A stretch of DNA of 64,000 bases, from contig CAVPLH010000006.1 in the NCBI GenBank assembly GCA_963705955.1, positions 868,001 to 932,000 of the forward strand, written 5' to 3'. The position numbers and the translations under genes are program-made. Every line of letters begins with the position of its first letter. The first letter of the stretch is position 1. The DNA comes from WHSW01 sp963705955 (GTDB lineage Bacteria > Actinomycetota > Thermoleophilia > Solirubrobacterales > 70-9). Shown in pieces: positions 7,987-16,533 of this stretch. A model generated the notes under the pieces. The model was not told the origin of the DNA. It searched no databases and was given only the letters and a program-made list of their open reading frames with translations.

Positions 7987-8735
7987 GCTCCGAGCTCCAG
8001 GATGGACCGCTCGGGCGCGCGCCGATCTGGCATGACGTCGAGTGCGGGTCCTACGCAGCCGATCTGCCGCTGTGGCGGGAGCTCGCGAAGGCGGCCGACG
8101 GCCCGGTGCTCGAGCTCGGCTCGGGGACGGGGCGAGTCGCGCTCGACCTCGCCCGCGCCGGTCTCGACGTGACCGCGGTCGACGACGCGGGCGAGCTGCT
8201 CGCGGAGCTCGATCGGCGCAGCGCCGCCGCCGGGCTCGCGGTCGCTACCGTCGAGGCGGACGCTCGGACGATCGAGCTCGGACAACGGTTCGCCGCGGTG
8301 CTGGCGCCGATGCAGCTCCTGCACCTGATGGGCGGCGCCTCGGGGAGGCGGCGGGTCCTCGACCGGGTCGCCGCCCACCTCGAGCCCGGCGGGATCTTCG
8401 CCGCGGCGCTGCTCGCCGATCAGCTCCCCTCGGGCCCGTACGGGATCGGCAGCTTGCTCCCCGACGTGCGCGAGGTCGACGGCTGGATCTACTCGAGCCT
8501 GCCGCTCCGCGTCGAGGCGACCGAGACCGCGATCGAGATCACCCGCGTGCGACAGCTGGTCTCCCCCCGCGGGGACCTGCGCGAGGAGCTCGACCTCACC
8601 CGGCTCGACCGGCTCGCGCCCGAGGATCTCGAGCACGAGGCCGCTGCGCTCGGCCTGCGGCCCGCCGAGCGCGCCACGGTCGCACCCACCGCCGATCACG
8701 TCGGCTCGGTCGTCTGCGTCCTGGAGGCGGCCTGA
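7983..8735 (+). CDS. Class I SAM-dependent methyltransferase between murT and gatD
   Basis: A 250-residue methyltransferase with motif I VLELGSGTGRVALDLA (about residues 42-57), the acidic end of strand 2 in VTAVDDAGELL, and a post-I segment VEADARTIELG. It lies inside the murT-gatD pair, overlapping murT by 4 bp and sharing one base with gatD (TGATG), so the three are almost certainly co-translated. That suggests a link to lipid II or its precursors, but this is inference from position. No substrate-specific domain is recognisable. Confidence 0.85.
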   Translation: MSSELQDGPLGRAPIWHDVECGSYAADLPLWRELAKAADGPVLELGSGTGRVALDLARAGLDVTAVDDAGELLAELDRRSAAAGLAVATVEADARTIELGQRFAAVLAPMQLLHLMGGASGRRRVLDRVAAHLEPGGIFAAALLADQLPSGPYGIGSLLPDVREVDGWIYSSLPLRVEATETAIEITRVRQLVSPRGDLREELDLTRLDRLAPEDLEHEAAALGLRPAERATVAPTADHVGSVVCVLEAA

Positions 8736-9505
8736 TGGAGCTGCGGCTGCTGGCGCTCTACCCCGAGCAGATGAACATCTACGCCGACCGCGGCAACATC
8801 ATCTTCCTGCGGCGCCGCTGCGAGTGGCGCGGGATCGGCTTCTCCTACGCCTCGGCCGGGCCCGGCGAGCGATTCGACCCGGCCGGGCAGGACCTGATCT
8901 ACATCGGCGGCGGCCAGGACCGCGATCAGGTCCTCGTCGCCGTCGACATGCTCGAGACGAAGCGCGAGGCGATCGCGGCGGCGGTCGACGACGACGCCGT
9001 CGTGCTCGGCGTCTGCGGCGGTTATCAGCTGCTCGGCAACGGCTACCAGCTCGGCGCCGAGCGAATCGCCGGCCTCGGGCTCGTCGACCTCGAGACGGTC
9101 CGAGACCCCGGTCCCCGCCTGATCGGCAACATCGCGATCGAGATCGATCTCGGCGACGGCCCCGAGGTGATCGCGGGATTCGAGAACCACGGCGGCCGAA
9201 CCCGGCTCGGCCCCGGCGCGACGCCGCTCGGCAGGGTGCTGAGCGGCCACGGCAACAACGGCGTCGACGGGTACGAGGGCGTCCGCCGCCGCAACCTGAT
9301 CGGGACCTATATGCACGGCCCGCTGCTGCCCAAGAACCCGCACCTCGCGGACCGCCTGATCAGCCGTGCGCTCGCCCGGCGCTATGGCTCGGAGCCCGCG
9401 CTCGCCCCGCTCGACGACGGGCTCGAGCGCGCCGCGCACCGCAACGCGCTGGCGGCCGCGACGGCTCGTCAACCGCGCTCGAGCGTCCAGTCGAAGGGCC
9501 GGTAG
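8735..9505 (+). CDS. gatD: Lipid II isoglutaminyl synthase, GatD glutaminase subunit
   Basis: The class I glutamine amidotransferase half of MurT/GatD, which releases ammonia from glutamine for amidation of lipid II. The 256 residues contain the nucleophile Cys94 in LGVCGGYQLLG and the catalytic His194 in GTYMHGPLLPKN. The CobB/CobQ-like segments YIGGGQDRDQ and GFENHGGRT are also present. The ATG at 8735 shares a base with the upstream methyltransferase stop; a longer frame upstream is only that gene read out of frame. Its last 37 bp overlap the convergent DUF547 gene. Confidence 0.95.
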   Translation: MELRLLALYPEQMNIYADRGNIIFLRRRCEWRGIGFSYASAGPGERFDPAGQDLIYIGGGQDRDQVLVAVDMLETKREAIAAAVDDDAVVLGVCGGYQLLGNGYQLGAERIAGLGLVDLETVRDPGPRLIGNIAIEIDLGDGPEVIAGFENHGGRTRLGPGATPLGRVLSGHGNNGVDGYEGVRRRNLIGTYMHGPLLPKNPHLADRLISRALARRYGSEPALAPLDDGLERAAHRNALAAATARQPRSSVQSKGR

Positions 9506-10191
9506 CCGACCCGGACTCGATCCCGCGCCAGCAGCCAGGCGCCATCCCCGGGCTCCAGGTGACGGGCGGCGAGCGCGATCGCTTCGGCGCGGCTGCCGAA
9601 GTCGCGTCTGTAGAGGCGCATCAGGTACGGGAGCTCGACCCGCCCCCGCTCGCGGTCGAGCACCGTCTCGGCTCGGATGTAGGCGCTCGTCGCCGCCTCC
9701 AGGTCGCGATCGAGCGCCACGGCCTCATACGGCGCGATCTGCGGGCACGAGACGGCGCCGCAGTTGAGCGCGAAGTGGATCCGCGGGTCGAGCCGTGAGG
9801 GCGCCGCATTCGCGCGCGGGTCGCCCCTGCGCAGCGCCCTGCTCGGCCTGTACGGCAATCGGGCGTTGCGGCGCAGGACCCCGTGCTCGATCGCGTCGAG
9901 CGAGTAGTCGAGCCCGCCGACGCGGAGCCTCGCGGAGCTGAAGATCGCGCGATGACGAAGCAGCGAGCCCTGCCGCGGCCTCCGCGCCAGCTCGTCGAGC
10001 AGCAGGGCGTTGTAGAGGTTGATCCAGAAGGCGATCCGCGCCTCGTCCGCCGAGATCGAGGTCGGATCGAGCCCGTCGAGCAGGGTCGATGTCGCGGCCC
10101 CGATCGCGCCACCGGAACGCGCCTCGGCGAGGGCGGCCGTCGAGGCCCGGTCCGCGTCCGTCACGGGTCCGACGGGAACGCTCGCCGACAC
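9469..10191 (-). CDS. DUF547 domain protein
   Basis: A 240-residue protein matching the DUF547 core: IAFWINLYNALLLDEL, then DYSLDAIEHGVLR, DPRIHFALNCGAVSCP and the late YLMRLYRRDFG. DUF547 proteins are widespread and biochemically uncharacterised; the conserved Asn, His and Cys residues hint at an enzyme. There is no signal peptide. The 3' end overlaps gatD by 37 bp tail to tail. About 100 bp without a visible gene separate its start from the DUF1801 gene. Confidence 0.8.
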   Translation of the reverse strand: MSASVPVGPVTDADRASTAALAEARSGGAIGAATSTLLDGLDPTSISADEARIAFWINLYNALLLDELARRPRQGSLLRHRAIFSSARLRVGGLDYSLDAIEHGVLRRNARLPYRPSRALRRGDPRANAAPSRLDPRIHFALNCGAVSCPQIAPYEAVALDRDLEAATSAYIRAETVLDRERGRVELPYLMRLYRRDFGSRAEAIALAARHLEPGDGAWLLARDRVRVGYRPFDWTLERG

Positions 10192-10291
10192 CGTCTGGCG
10201 ACCATCGACGCGCAGGCTGGTGCACGTGCCGAGCCGCGGATCCGAGTCAGCTTCGGAGTTGGCTTGTCAGGCGCCAGTTGGAAAAGCCGGC

Positions 10292-10687
10292 CTATCGCGC
10301 CGATGAGCGGTTCAGGGTTGCAGCGGCGCGGATCAGCGTCCTGAAGGCATCCTCATCTATTTCCTCGCCCTGATGGAAGTCGATCGCGCGCCTCGTGTTG
10401 CCTTCGAGGCTGGAGTTGAAAAGTCCTGAAGGGTCCTCGAGCGAAGCGCCCTTGAAGAAAGTCGCCTTGACGACGCTCTTGTACGTCTCGCCGGTGCAGA
10501 TGATGCCATCGTGAGACCAGACCGGAACGCCTCTCCACTTCCACTCCTCGACCACCTCAGGGTCGGCCTGTTTGATCAGAGCGCGGAGGTGGGCGAGCGT
10601 CTTGCCCCTCCAGTCGTCCAGCTCCTTGATCCTCGCGTCGATCAGCCGGGAAGGGGATTCGCCCTTCGTCGTTGCGCTCTTCTTCAT
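10292..10687 (-). CDS. DUF1801 domain protein
   Basis: A 131-residue protein with the DUF1801 (YdhG-like) core: RIKELDDWRGKTLAHLRALI, then VVEEWKWRGVPVWSHDGIIC and KSVVKATFFKGASLEDP. The fold is related to iron-sulfur chaperone and frataxin-like domains; its function is unknown. I chose the ATG at 10687, which has a GAGGTG ribosome site 9 bases upstream; a TTG 33 bases earlier is weaker. The codons use far more A and T than any neighbour (many AAG, GAT and ACT in a GC-rich setting), which suggests recent transfer. Confidence 0.8.
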   Translation of the reverse strand: MKKSATTKGESPSRLIDARIKELDDWRGKTLAHLRALIKQADPEVVEEWKWRGVPVWSHDGIICTGETYKSVVKATFFKGASLEDPSGLFNSSLEGNTRRAIDFHQGEEIDEDAFRTLIRAAATLNRSSAR

Positions 10688-10762
10688 CTTTGGTTGCACC
10701 TCATTCGGCTTGTCTTCCAAATCGATCGTTGCGACTCGTTGCGACGGCAGTGCCAGACCGCC

Positions 10763-11197
10763 TCACGACCCGGAGGAGCCGAACCCGCGGTCGCCGCGGG
10801 CCGCTCCGGAGAGCTCCGCGACTGCGACGGGATCGGGCTCGGCGAGCGCGACGACGAGCAGCTGGGCGATCCGGTCGCCCGGCTCGACCTCGTACGGCTC
10901 GCCCGGGTCGGTGTTGAGCAGCAGGACGCGCAGCTCGCCGCGGTAGCCGGGGTCGATCAGCCCGGGGGCGTTGGCGAGCGCGATCCCACGCCGGGCGGCG
11001 AGTCCGGACCGTGGCAGGACGAGCCCGCCGTGCCCGGGGGGTATCTCGACCGCGAGCCCGGTGCCGACCGCGGCCCGGCCGCCGCCCGGCTCGACGGTGG
11101 CCGCCTCGGCCGCGTAGAGGTCGAGGCCGGCGTCGTCGGGATTCGCGCGGGTCGGGACCCGCGCCGCGTCGTCGAGCAGCTTGAAGCGCAGCTCCAC
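10763..11197 (-). CDS. dut: dUTP diphosphatase
   Basis: Trimeric dUTPase (144 residues) that hydrolyses dUTP to dUMP and pyrophosphate, keeping uracil out of DNA. All five motifs are present: DDAGLDLYA, PRSGLAARRG, GLIDPGYRGELR, GDRIAQLLV and the C-terminal RGDRGFGSSG. I chose the GTG at 11197, which overlaps the hflX stop by one base (TAGTG). An apparent 665-residue frame extending upstream is the out-of-frame hflX product fused by a frameshift. Pairing with hflX suggests one transcript. Confidence 0.92.
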   Translation of the reverse strand: MELRFKLLDDAARVPTRANPDDAGLDLYAAEAATVEPGGGRAAVGTGLAVEIPPGHGGLVLPRSGLAARRGIALANAPGLIDPGYRGELRVLLLNTDPGEPYEVEPGDRIAQLLVVALAEPDPVAVAELSGAARGDRGFGSSGS

Positions 11198-12550
11198 TAC
11201 TCGTCCGCGGCGGCACCGTCGAGCGCGAACTTCGCGAACCGATGCGTGAGGGCGGAGGGAATCCTCGCTCGGACGAGGACCCCGTCGTCGCGCTCGGCGC
11301 GCTCGAGGTCGCCGGCGAGCTCGTAGAGCTCCGAGAGCCGGGCTCCCTCGGCGTAGGGGACCAGCAGCTCGACCGCCGTCAAGGTGTCCTCGAACGCGGT
11401 CTCGATCGCATCGCGAAGCGCCTCGATTCCCTCTCCGGTGGCGGCCGAGACGCCGACCGCGCCCGGCGAGCCGACGAGCAGGCGCCGCCGTGCGTCGGCG
11501 TCGAGCAGATCGAGCTTGTTGAAGACGAGCAGCCGAGGCTGTTCGGAGGCGCCGATCTCCTCGAGCACCGAGTCGACCGCAGCGATCGCTCGCTTGCCGC
11601 ACGGGCTCGGGGTCGGAGCCGTCGACGACGTGCAGCAGCAGGTCGGCGATGCTCGTCTCCTCCAGGGTCGCCTTGAACGCCTCGACCAACTGGTGTGGCA
11701 GCTTGCGGATGAACCCGACCGTGTCGGTGACCAGATAGCGACGCCCGGCGTGCTCGTAGGCCCGGGTGGTCGGGTCGAGGGTGTGAAACAGCCTCTCTCC
11801 GACGCTCACGCCGGCTCCGGTGAGCGCGTTGAGCAGCGTCGACTTGCCGGCGTTCGTATAGCCGGCGAGCGCCACCGCCGGCACCGGCGACGCCTCTCGC
11901 CGGGCGCGCATCACGCCCCGATTTCGCTGCACGCGGACGAGCCTGCGGCGCAGCGCGGAGATCCGGTCGCGGGCGAGGCGGCGATCGGTCTCGATCTGCG
12001 ACTCGCCCGGACCCCGGGTCCCGATGCCGCCGTCGATCCGCCCGGCGCCGAGGCGCTCGAGGTGGGTCCACAGGCCGCGCATCCGGGCGAGGTTGTACTC
12101 GAGCTGCGCGAGCTCGACCTGCAGCTTGCCCTCGGCCGAGTGGGCATGGTCGGCGAAGATGTCGAGGATGATCGCGGTGCGGTCGATCACCGGCACGTCC
12201 AGTTCCGCCTCGAGGTTGCGCTCCTGCCGCGGCGCGAGCTCGTCGTCGCAGGCGACCAGGTTCGCCCCGCGACGCTTGATCTCGCGCTTCAGCTCGGTGA
12301 GCTTGCCGCGGCCGAGGTAGCGGTCGGGGTCGGGCTCCGGCCGCACCTGCACGAGCTCGCCGGCGACCGCCACGCCGGCGGTCCGCAGCAGTTCCTTGAG
12401 CTCGACGAGCGGGTCGCGCTCGGCGACGGCCTCGGCGGTCGGCGCGATCCCGATCGCCAACGCACGCTGCCGCGCGCGGGCGTTTCGAACCCCCGCGGGG
12501 GCACCGTTGTGAGCGCTCGGGGGTGGGTTTCCGTTGCGGCCCGTCTCCAC
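11197..12550 (-). CDS. hflX: GTPase HflX, frameshifted
   Basis: Ribosome-associated GTPase of the Obg-HflX group that helps split or rescue stalled ribosomes. The N-terminal HflX domain shows DRYLGRGKLTELK and LEYNLARMRGLWTHL with GGIGTRGPGESQIE. The G-domain follows with G1 GYTNAGKSTLLNAL, G3 DTVGFIRKLP and, after the break, G4 NKLDLL. Between DGSDPEPVRQ and the LEEIGASEQPRLLVF segment the frame shifts by one base near 11581-11600. The total length is 451 codons plus one extra base. The start is the GTG at 12550. It sits upstream of dut with a one-base overlap. Confidence 0.88.
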
Positions 12551-12599
12551 CCGGCCAAGTCTACGGGCGGACCTGGCCGTACCGTCCGGCGCCCGGCGC

Positions 12600-13265
12600 C
12601 TAGCGCACGACCGCGAGCGCGAAACCGTCGTGCCCCTTTGCACCGACGGTCTGGATCGCCGTCGCCCTGAGGCGTGGGTCCGCGCCGACGAGCTCGAGAA
12701 AGCGCCGCGCCCCGGCGACGCTCGGCTCCTCGTCGGCCGGGTCGGCGACCGCGCCTTCACGGATCACGTTGTCGGCGACGATCGCGGTTCCCGGGCGCGA
12801 CAGCTCCAGCGCCCGGCCGAGGTACTCGGGGTTGCTGCGCTTGTCGGCGTCGATGAAGATCAGATCGAAGGGCCCCTCGCCGCTCTCGACGATCGCCTCA
12901 AGCGACTCGCGCGCAGGGCCGGCCCGGACCTCGACCAGATCGGCGAGGCCGGCCCGGGCGATGTTCGCACGCGCGACCGCAGCGAACCGGAGGTCCGCTT
13001 CGAGGGTGATCAGGCGGCCGTCCGGCGGCAGTGCCCGGGCGAGGCAGATCGTGCTGTAGCCGCCGAGCGTCCCGAGCTCGAGGATCCTCCGCGCCGCGGC
13101 CGTTCGCGCCAGGAGCTCGAGCAGCCTGCCCTCGGTGGGCGAGACGTCGTCGGCCGGCAGCCCCGCCGCGGCGTTCGCCTCGAGCGCCGCCTCGAGCGCC
13201 GCGTCGGATCCGATCAGGAGCTCCTCGAGGGCGCGGTCGACCCCCGCCCATCGCTCGCGGGTCAC
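12600..13265 (-). CDS. O-methyltransferase (COMT family 3)
   Basis: A 221-residue SAM-dependent O-methyltransferase like caffeoyl-CoA or catechol O-methyltransferases. Motif I is RILELGTLGGYSTICLA; the acidic strand 2 is LITLEADLRFAAVA. The metal and substrate segment FDLIFIDADKRSNPEYL is followed by ADNVIREGAV. I prefer the GTG at 13265; an ATG at 13319 would reach into the start region of the divergent reductase gene. The natural substrate is unknown; these enzymes often act on hydroxylated aromatics. Confidence 0.85.
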   Translation of the reverse strand: MTRERWAGVDRALEELLIGSDAALEAALEANAAAGLPADDVSPTEGRLLELLARTAAARRILELGTLGGYSTICLARALPPDGRLITLEADLRFAAVARANIARAGLADLVEVRAGPARESLEAIVESGEGPFDLIFIDADKRSNPEYLGRALELSRPGTAIVADNVIREGAVADPADEEPSVAGARRFLELVGADPRLRATAIQTVGAKGHDGFALAVVR

Positions 13266-13284
13266 GATAGTCTGCGCATTGCAG

Positions 13285-14271
13285 ATGAGGGTATTCCTCA
13301 CCGGCGCGACCGGGTTCATCGGGGGCCACGTGGCCCGTGCGCTTCGCGATCGAGGCGATGACGTGCGCGCCTACGTCCGCTCGGCCGAGAAGGGACGTGC
13401 CTTGGAGCAGATCGGTTGCGAGCTGGTGATCGGCGACCTCTCCGACTCCAGCGCGATCGCCGCCGGCCTCGAGGGCTGCGACGCGGCGATCCACGGCGCC
13501 GCGGTCTACGAGGTCGGGATCCCGCAGAGCGAGCACCGGGCGATGTACGAGGCGAACGTGCTCGGCACCGAGCACGTGCTGCGCGCGGCGCTCGAGGCCG
13601 GCACCCCGAAGGTCGTCTACGTCTCCACCGTCGGCGCCTTCGGCAACACCCACGGAGAGGTCGTCGACGAGAGCTACGAACACCCGGGTAAGGAGTTCAC
13701 CTCCTACTACGAGCAGACCAAGTACGAGGCGCATCAGATCGCCAAGCGGCTGATCGCCGAGGAAGGGCTGCCGTGCGTGATCGTCCAGCCGGGCGGGGTC
13801 TACGGACCCGACGACCATTCCGCGATCGGGAGCCAGATCAACCAGTTTCTGGACGGGAAGATGCCGCTGATGGCGTTTCCCGACCTCGGGATGAACATGG
13901 TCCACGTCGACGACGTCGCCGCCGGAATCCTGCTCGCGCTCGACAAGGGCAAGCCGGGCGAGGCCTACGTGCTCGGGGGCGAGATCACGACGATGCGCGA
14001 GATGATCGCGACCGTCGGCCGGGTCGCCGACCGCAAGCCGCCGACGCGGTCGTTCCCGACCCCGCTGCTGAAGGCGCTCACCCCGGTCGGGCCACTCGTC
14101 GGGAAGGTCATGAAGCAGCGGCCGAACCTGCGGGAGCTGATCTCATCGGCCGACGGGGTCACCTTCTGGGCCAAGCACGACAAGGCGATCGCCGAGCTCG
14201 GCTACTCGCCGCGTGGTCTCGAGGAGGGAATGCGCGAGACCCTCGCGGCCGAGGGCAAGCTGGCGGCCTGA
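13285..14271 (+). CDS. NAD-dependent epimerase/dehydratase (extended SDR)
   Basis: A 328-residue Rossmann-fold oxidoreductase resembling dihydroflavonol-4-reductase and HpnA. The cofactor loop is TGATGFIGGHVARAL at the N-terminus. The catalytic Tyr and Lys fall in SYYEQTKYEAHQIA, and VVYVSTVGAFG provides the active-site Ser/Thr strand. It also has IVQPGGVYGPDDHSA and the MNMVHVDDVAAGI segment common to sugar or sterol-like epimerases. The substrate is unknown. The ATG at 13285 is preferred; upstream in-frame sequence is the complement of the divergent methyltransferase. Confidence 0.85.
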   Translation: MRVFLTGATGFIGGHVARALRDRGDDVRAYVRSAEKGRALEQIGCELVIGDLSDSSAIAAGLEGCDAAIHGAAVYEVGIPQSEHRAMYEANVLGTEHVLRAALEAGTPKVVYVSTVGAFGNTHGEVVDESYEHPGKEFTSYYEQTKYEAHQIAKRLIAEEGLPCVIVQPGGVYGPDDHSAIGSQINQFLDGKMPLMAFPDLGMNMVHVDDVAAGILLALDKGKPGEAYVLGGEITTMREMIATVGRVADRKPPTRSFPTPLLKALTPVGPLVGKVMKQRPNLRELISSADGVTFWAKHDKAIAELGYSPRGLEEGMRETLAAEGKLAA

Positions 14272-14285
14272 GCAGCCGGTCGGCG

Positions 14286-15149
14286 TCAGGCGCGAGTCGG
14301 CTTCGGGCCCGCCGCGTTCGGCATCACCGCCGCCGCGGCGATCACCGCCGCGAACGCGAGCCCGCGTGCGAGGCCCTCGAAGACCCCGGAGCCGATCGGA
14401 TCCCCGAAGACGACGACGCCGCCGAGGATCGCGGCGCAGTTCGAGGACACCGACGCGGTCGCGATCACGGGGATCGCCTCGCCGAGCTGCATGCCACGGG
14501 CGAGCGCGAAGAAGGCGCCGAGACCGCCGGCGACCGCGAGCGCGGTCCAGGGGCTGAGCAGGGCGATCGCGCCGCCGCCGCCGATCGACTCGGTGAGCGC
14601 CTTGATCGCGACGTTGGAGACGCCGATCAGCACCCCGGAGGCGAGCCCGAGGACGACGCCGTGGCAGATCGTCCCCTTGCGCAGCACCCCTGAGGCGAAC
14701 AGGAAGCCGCCGATCCCGATCGCGACGGTCTCGAAGGCGGCCAGGGTCGCGATCGAGTAACCGTCGTTCTCCCGCGCGTGCGGCACGGTGACCGCGAGGA
14801 ACGCGAGCCCGGTGGCGGCGAGCCCGAGCCCGAGCCACTCGCGGCGGCCGAGGCGGTGGTTGAAGTAGCGCTGCGCCGGAAACGCGACCAGCACCAGCCC
14901 GCCGGCGATCACGGCCTGGACGAGCGAGAGAGGCGCGATCGACATCGCGGCGACGTGGAGCACCCAGGCGACGGCGGCGACCGCGAAGCCCACGGTCCAC
15001 CAGCGCGAGCCGAACAGTGCCCTGGCGCTGCGATACGGGCTCCGCAGCGAGATCTCCGGCGACTCGCACGCCCCGCGGTGCTTGCAGAGCATCGAGAGGT
15101 TCGCCATCGCCGCGCAGGCAAGTGCGAGCGCTATGCCAAGCGTGGTCAT
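14286..15149 (-). CDS. EamA/DMT-like multipass membrane protein
   Basis: A 287-residue membrane protein with about nine to ten hydrophobic helices, for example around AVAAVAWVLHVAAM, LGLAATGLAFLAVTV, FETVAIGIGGFLF and AAILGGVVVFG. The two-repeat arrangement and the ILGGVVVFGDPI tail resemble drug/metabolite transporters. An NIPA-like transporter is another reading. The start at 15149 (MTTLGIALALA) places the first helix at the N-terminus; an earlier start would add a basic, non-hydrophobic leader. The substrate is unknown. About 176 bp upstream to the aminotransferase gene hold no gene I can see. Confidence 0.75.
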   Translation of the reverse strand: MTTLGIALALACAAMANLSMLCKHRGACESPEISLRSPYRSARALFGSRWWTVGFAVAAVAWVLHVAAMSIAPLSLVQAVIAGGLVLVAFPAQRYFNHRLGRREWLGLGLAATGLAFLAVTVPHARENDGYSIATLAAFETVAIGIGGFLFASGVLRKGTICHGVVLGLASGVLIGVSNVAIKALTESIGGGGAIALLSPWTALAVAGGLGAFFALARGMQLGEAIPVIATASVSSNCAAILGGVVVFGDPIGSGVFEGLARGLAFAAVIAAAAVMPNAAGPKPTRA

Positions 15150-15325
15150 CGGTTGTCTGGATCGGTAAGCATTTCGAGCGCCCTGCTTCTCCCCCGCGAC
15201 CCCGTCGCAGTCCCAGCGGGCGCCCTGCGTATGAACAAGTGCTAACACATCCGGGGCACGGAGGTTTCACTCCCCCCGCACTTCGTTCGTGGCGATTGCG
15301 ACGTGCCGAGGCGCCGCTCTGGGGC

Positions 15326-16495
15326 TCAGGCGAGGTGCTCGCGGAGCCGCTCCACCGCCTCGGCGAGCCGTTCGTCCGGGGTCGTGAGCGAGATCCGGAA
15401 GAACCCCTCGCCGCTCGGCCCGTACTGCGATCCGGGCGAGACGACGACGGCGGCCTGCTCGAGCACCAGCTCGGCGAACGAGGTCGAGGTGTGGCCGTCG
15501 GGGACCGGCGCCCAGACGTAGATCGTCCCGCGCGGCGCCGTCACCTCGACGCCGATCTCGGCGAGCGCACCGATCACCAGATCCCGCCGCCGCGCGTAGA
15601 CGGAGTTCATCTCGTCGACCGCCGTCCGCGGACCGTCGAGGGCGGCGACGGCGGCGAGCTGGATCGCCTCGAAGAGGCCCGAGTCGATGTTGGTCTTCAG
15701 CCGCCAGTAGGTGGCGATCGCCTCGGCGTTGCCGAGGATCGCGGCGCAGCGCCAGCCGGTCATGTTGAAGCCCTTCGACAGCGAGAAGACCTCGACCCCG
15801 ACCTGCTTCGCCCCGGGGGTCGCGAGGAAGCTCGGCGCGACGTAGCCGTCGTAGGTCGTCTCCGAGTACGCGTTGTCGTGGACGATCAGGATCTCGTGCT
15901 CGCGGGCGAGCTCGACGGCGCGCTCGAAGAGCCCGTCGGGCGCCACCGCGCCGGTCGGGTTGTTGGGGTAGTTGAGGAACAGGAGGCGGGCCCGGTCGAG
16001 CACCGCGGGCGGGATCGCGTCGAGGTCGGGGGCGAAGCCGAGCTCGGGCACGAGCGGCATCAGCACCGCCTCCGCCCCGGCGAGCAGCGGGCCGCCCGTG
16101 TACACGGGGTAGCCGGGGTCGGCCACGAGCGCGACGTCGGCCGGGTCGAGGAAGGCGAAGCAGAGGTGGTAGATGCACTCCTTGGCGCCGATCGCCGGGA
16201 TCACCTCGGTTTCGGGATCGATCTCGACGTCGAAGCGGCGTCCGTAGAAGTCGGCGAAGGCGCGGCGAAACTCCTCACGGCCGCGGTTCGACGGGTAGCC
16301 GTGGGTCCCGGGGTCGGCGACGGCGGAGCGCATCGCCTCGACGATGTGCGGGAAGGTGGGCCGGTCGGGGTCGCCGATCCCGAGGCTGATCACGTCGATC
16401 CCCTCGGCTTTCTTCTCCGCCACCTTGCGCTCGAGCTCGGCGAACAGGTACGGCGGGATCGCCTGCAGCCGCTGCGAGGGGTCGGTGAGCGCCAT
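15326..16495 (-). CDS. dapL: Class I/II aminotransferase, probable LL-diaminopimelate aminotransferase
   Basis: A 389-residue PLP-dependent fold-type I aminotransferase. It has VISLGIGDPDRPTFP near the start and FLNYPNNPTGAV for cofactor and substrate binding. The PLP lysine lies in VFSLSKGFNMTGWR, and RISLTTPDERL is at the end. DapL makes LL-2,6-diaminopimelate directly from tetrahydrodipicolinate and glutamate, bypassing the acylase branch. The assignment rests on family resemblance and on the neighbouring dapF; a general aspartate- or alanine-type aminotransferase cannot be excluded. The ATG at 16495 gives the usual length. A longer frame upstream is dapF read out of frame. Confidence 0.8.
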   Translation of the reverse strand: MALTDPSQRLQAIPPYLFAELERKVAEKKAEGIDVISLGIGDPDRPTFPHIVEAMRSAVADPGTHGYPSNRGREEFRRAFADFYGRRFDVEIDPETEVIPAIGAKECIYHLCFAFLDPADVALVADPGYPVYTGGPLLAGAEAVLMPLVPELGFAPDLDAIPPAVLDRARLLFLNYPNNPTGAVAPDGLFERAVELAREHEILIVHDNAYSETTYDGYVAPSFLATPGAKQVGVEVFSLSKGFNMTGWRCAAILGNAEAIATYWRLKTNIDSGLFEAIQLAAVAALDGPRTAVDEMNSVYARRRDLVIGALAEIGVEVTAPRGTIYVWAPVPDGHTSTSFAELVLEQAAVVVSPGSQYGPSGEGFFRISLTTPDERLAEAVERLREHLA

Positions 16496-16533
16496 CGAGC
16501 GGAAGAGGCTAGCCGAGCGGGTCCCGAGAGTCG

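Noticed and set aside
10763..12760. Single 665-residue HflX-dUTPase fusion
   Set aside because: The middle part is out of frame with both families; it comes from a one-base shift in hflX near 11590. The dut start and hflX stop overlap normally when the shift is corrected.
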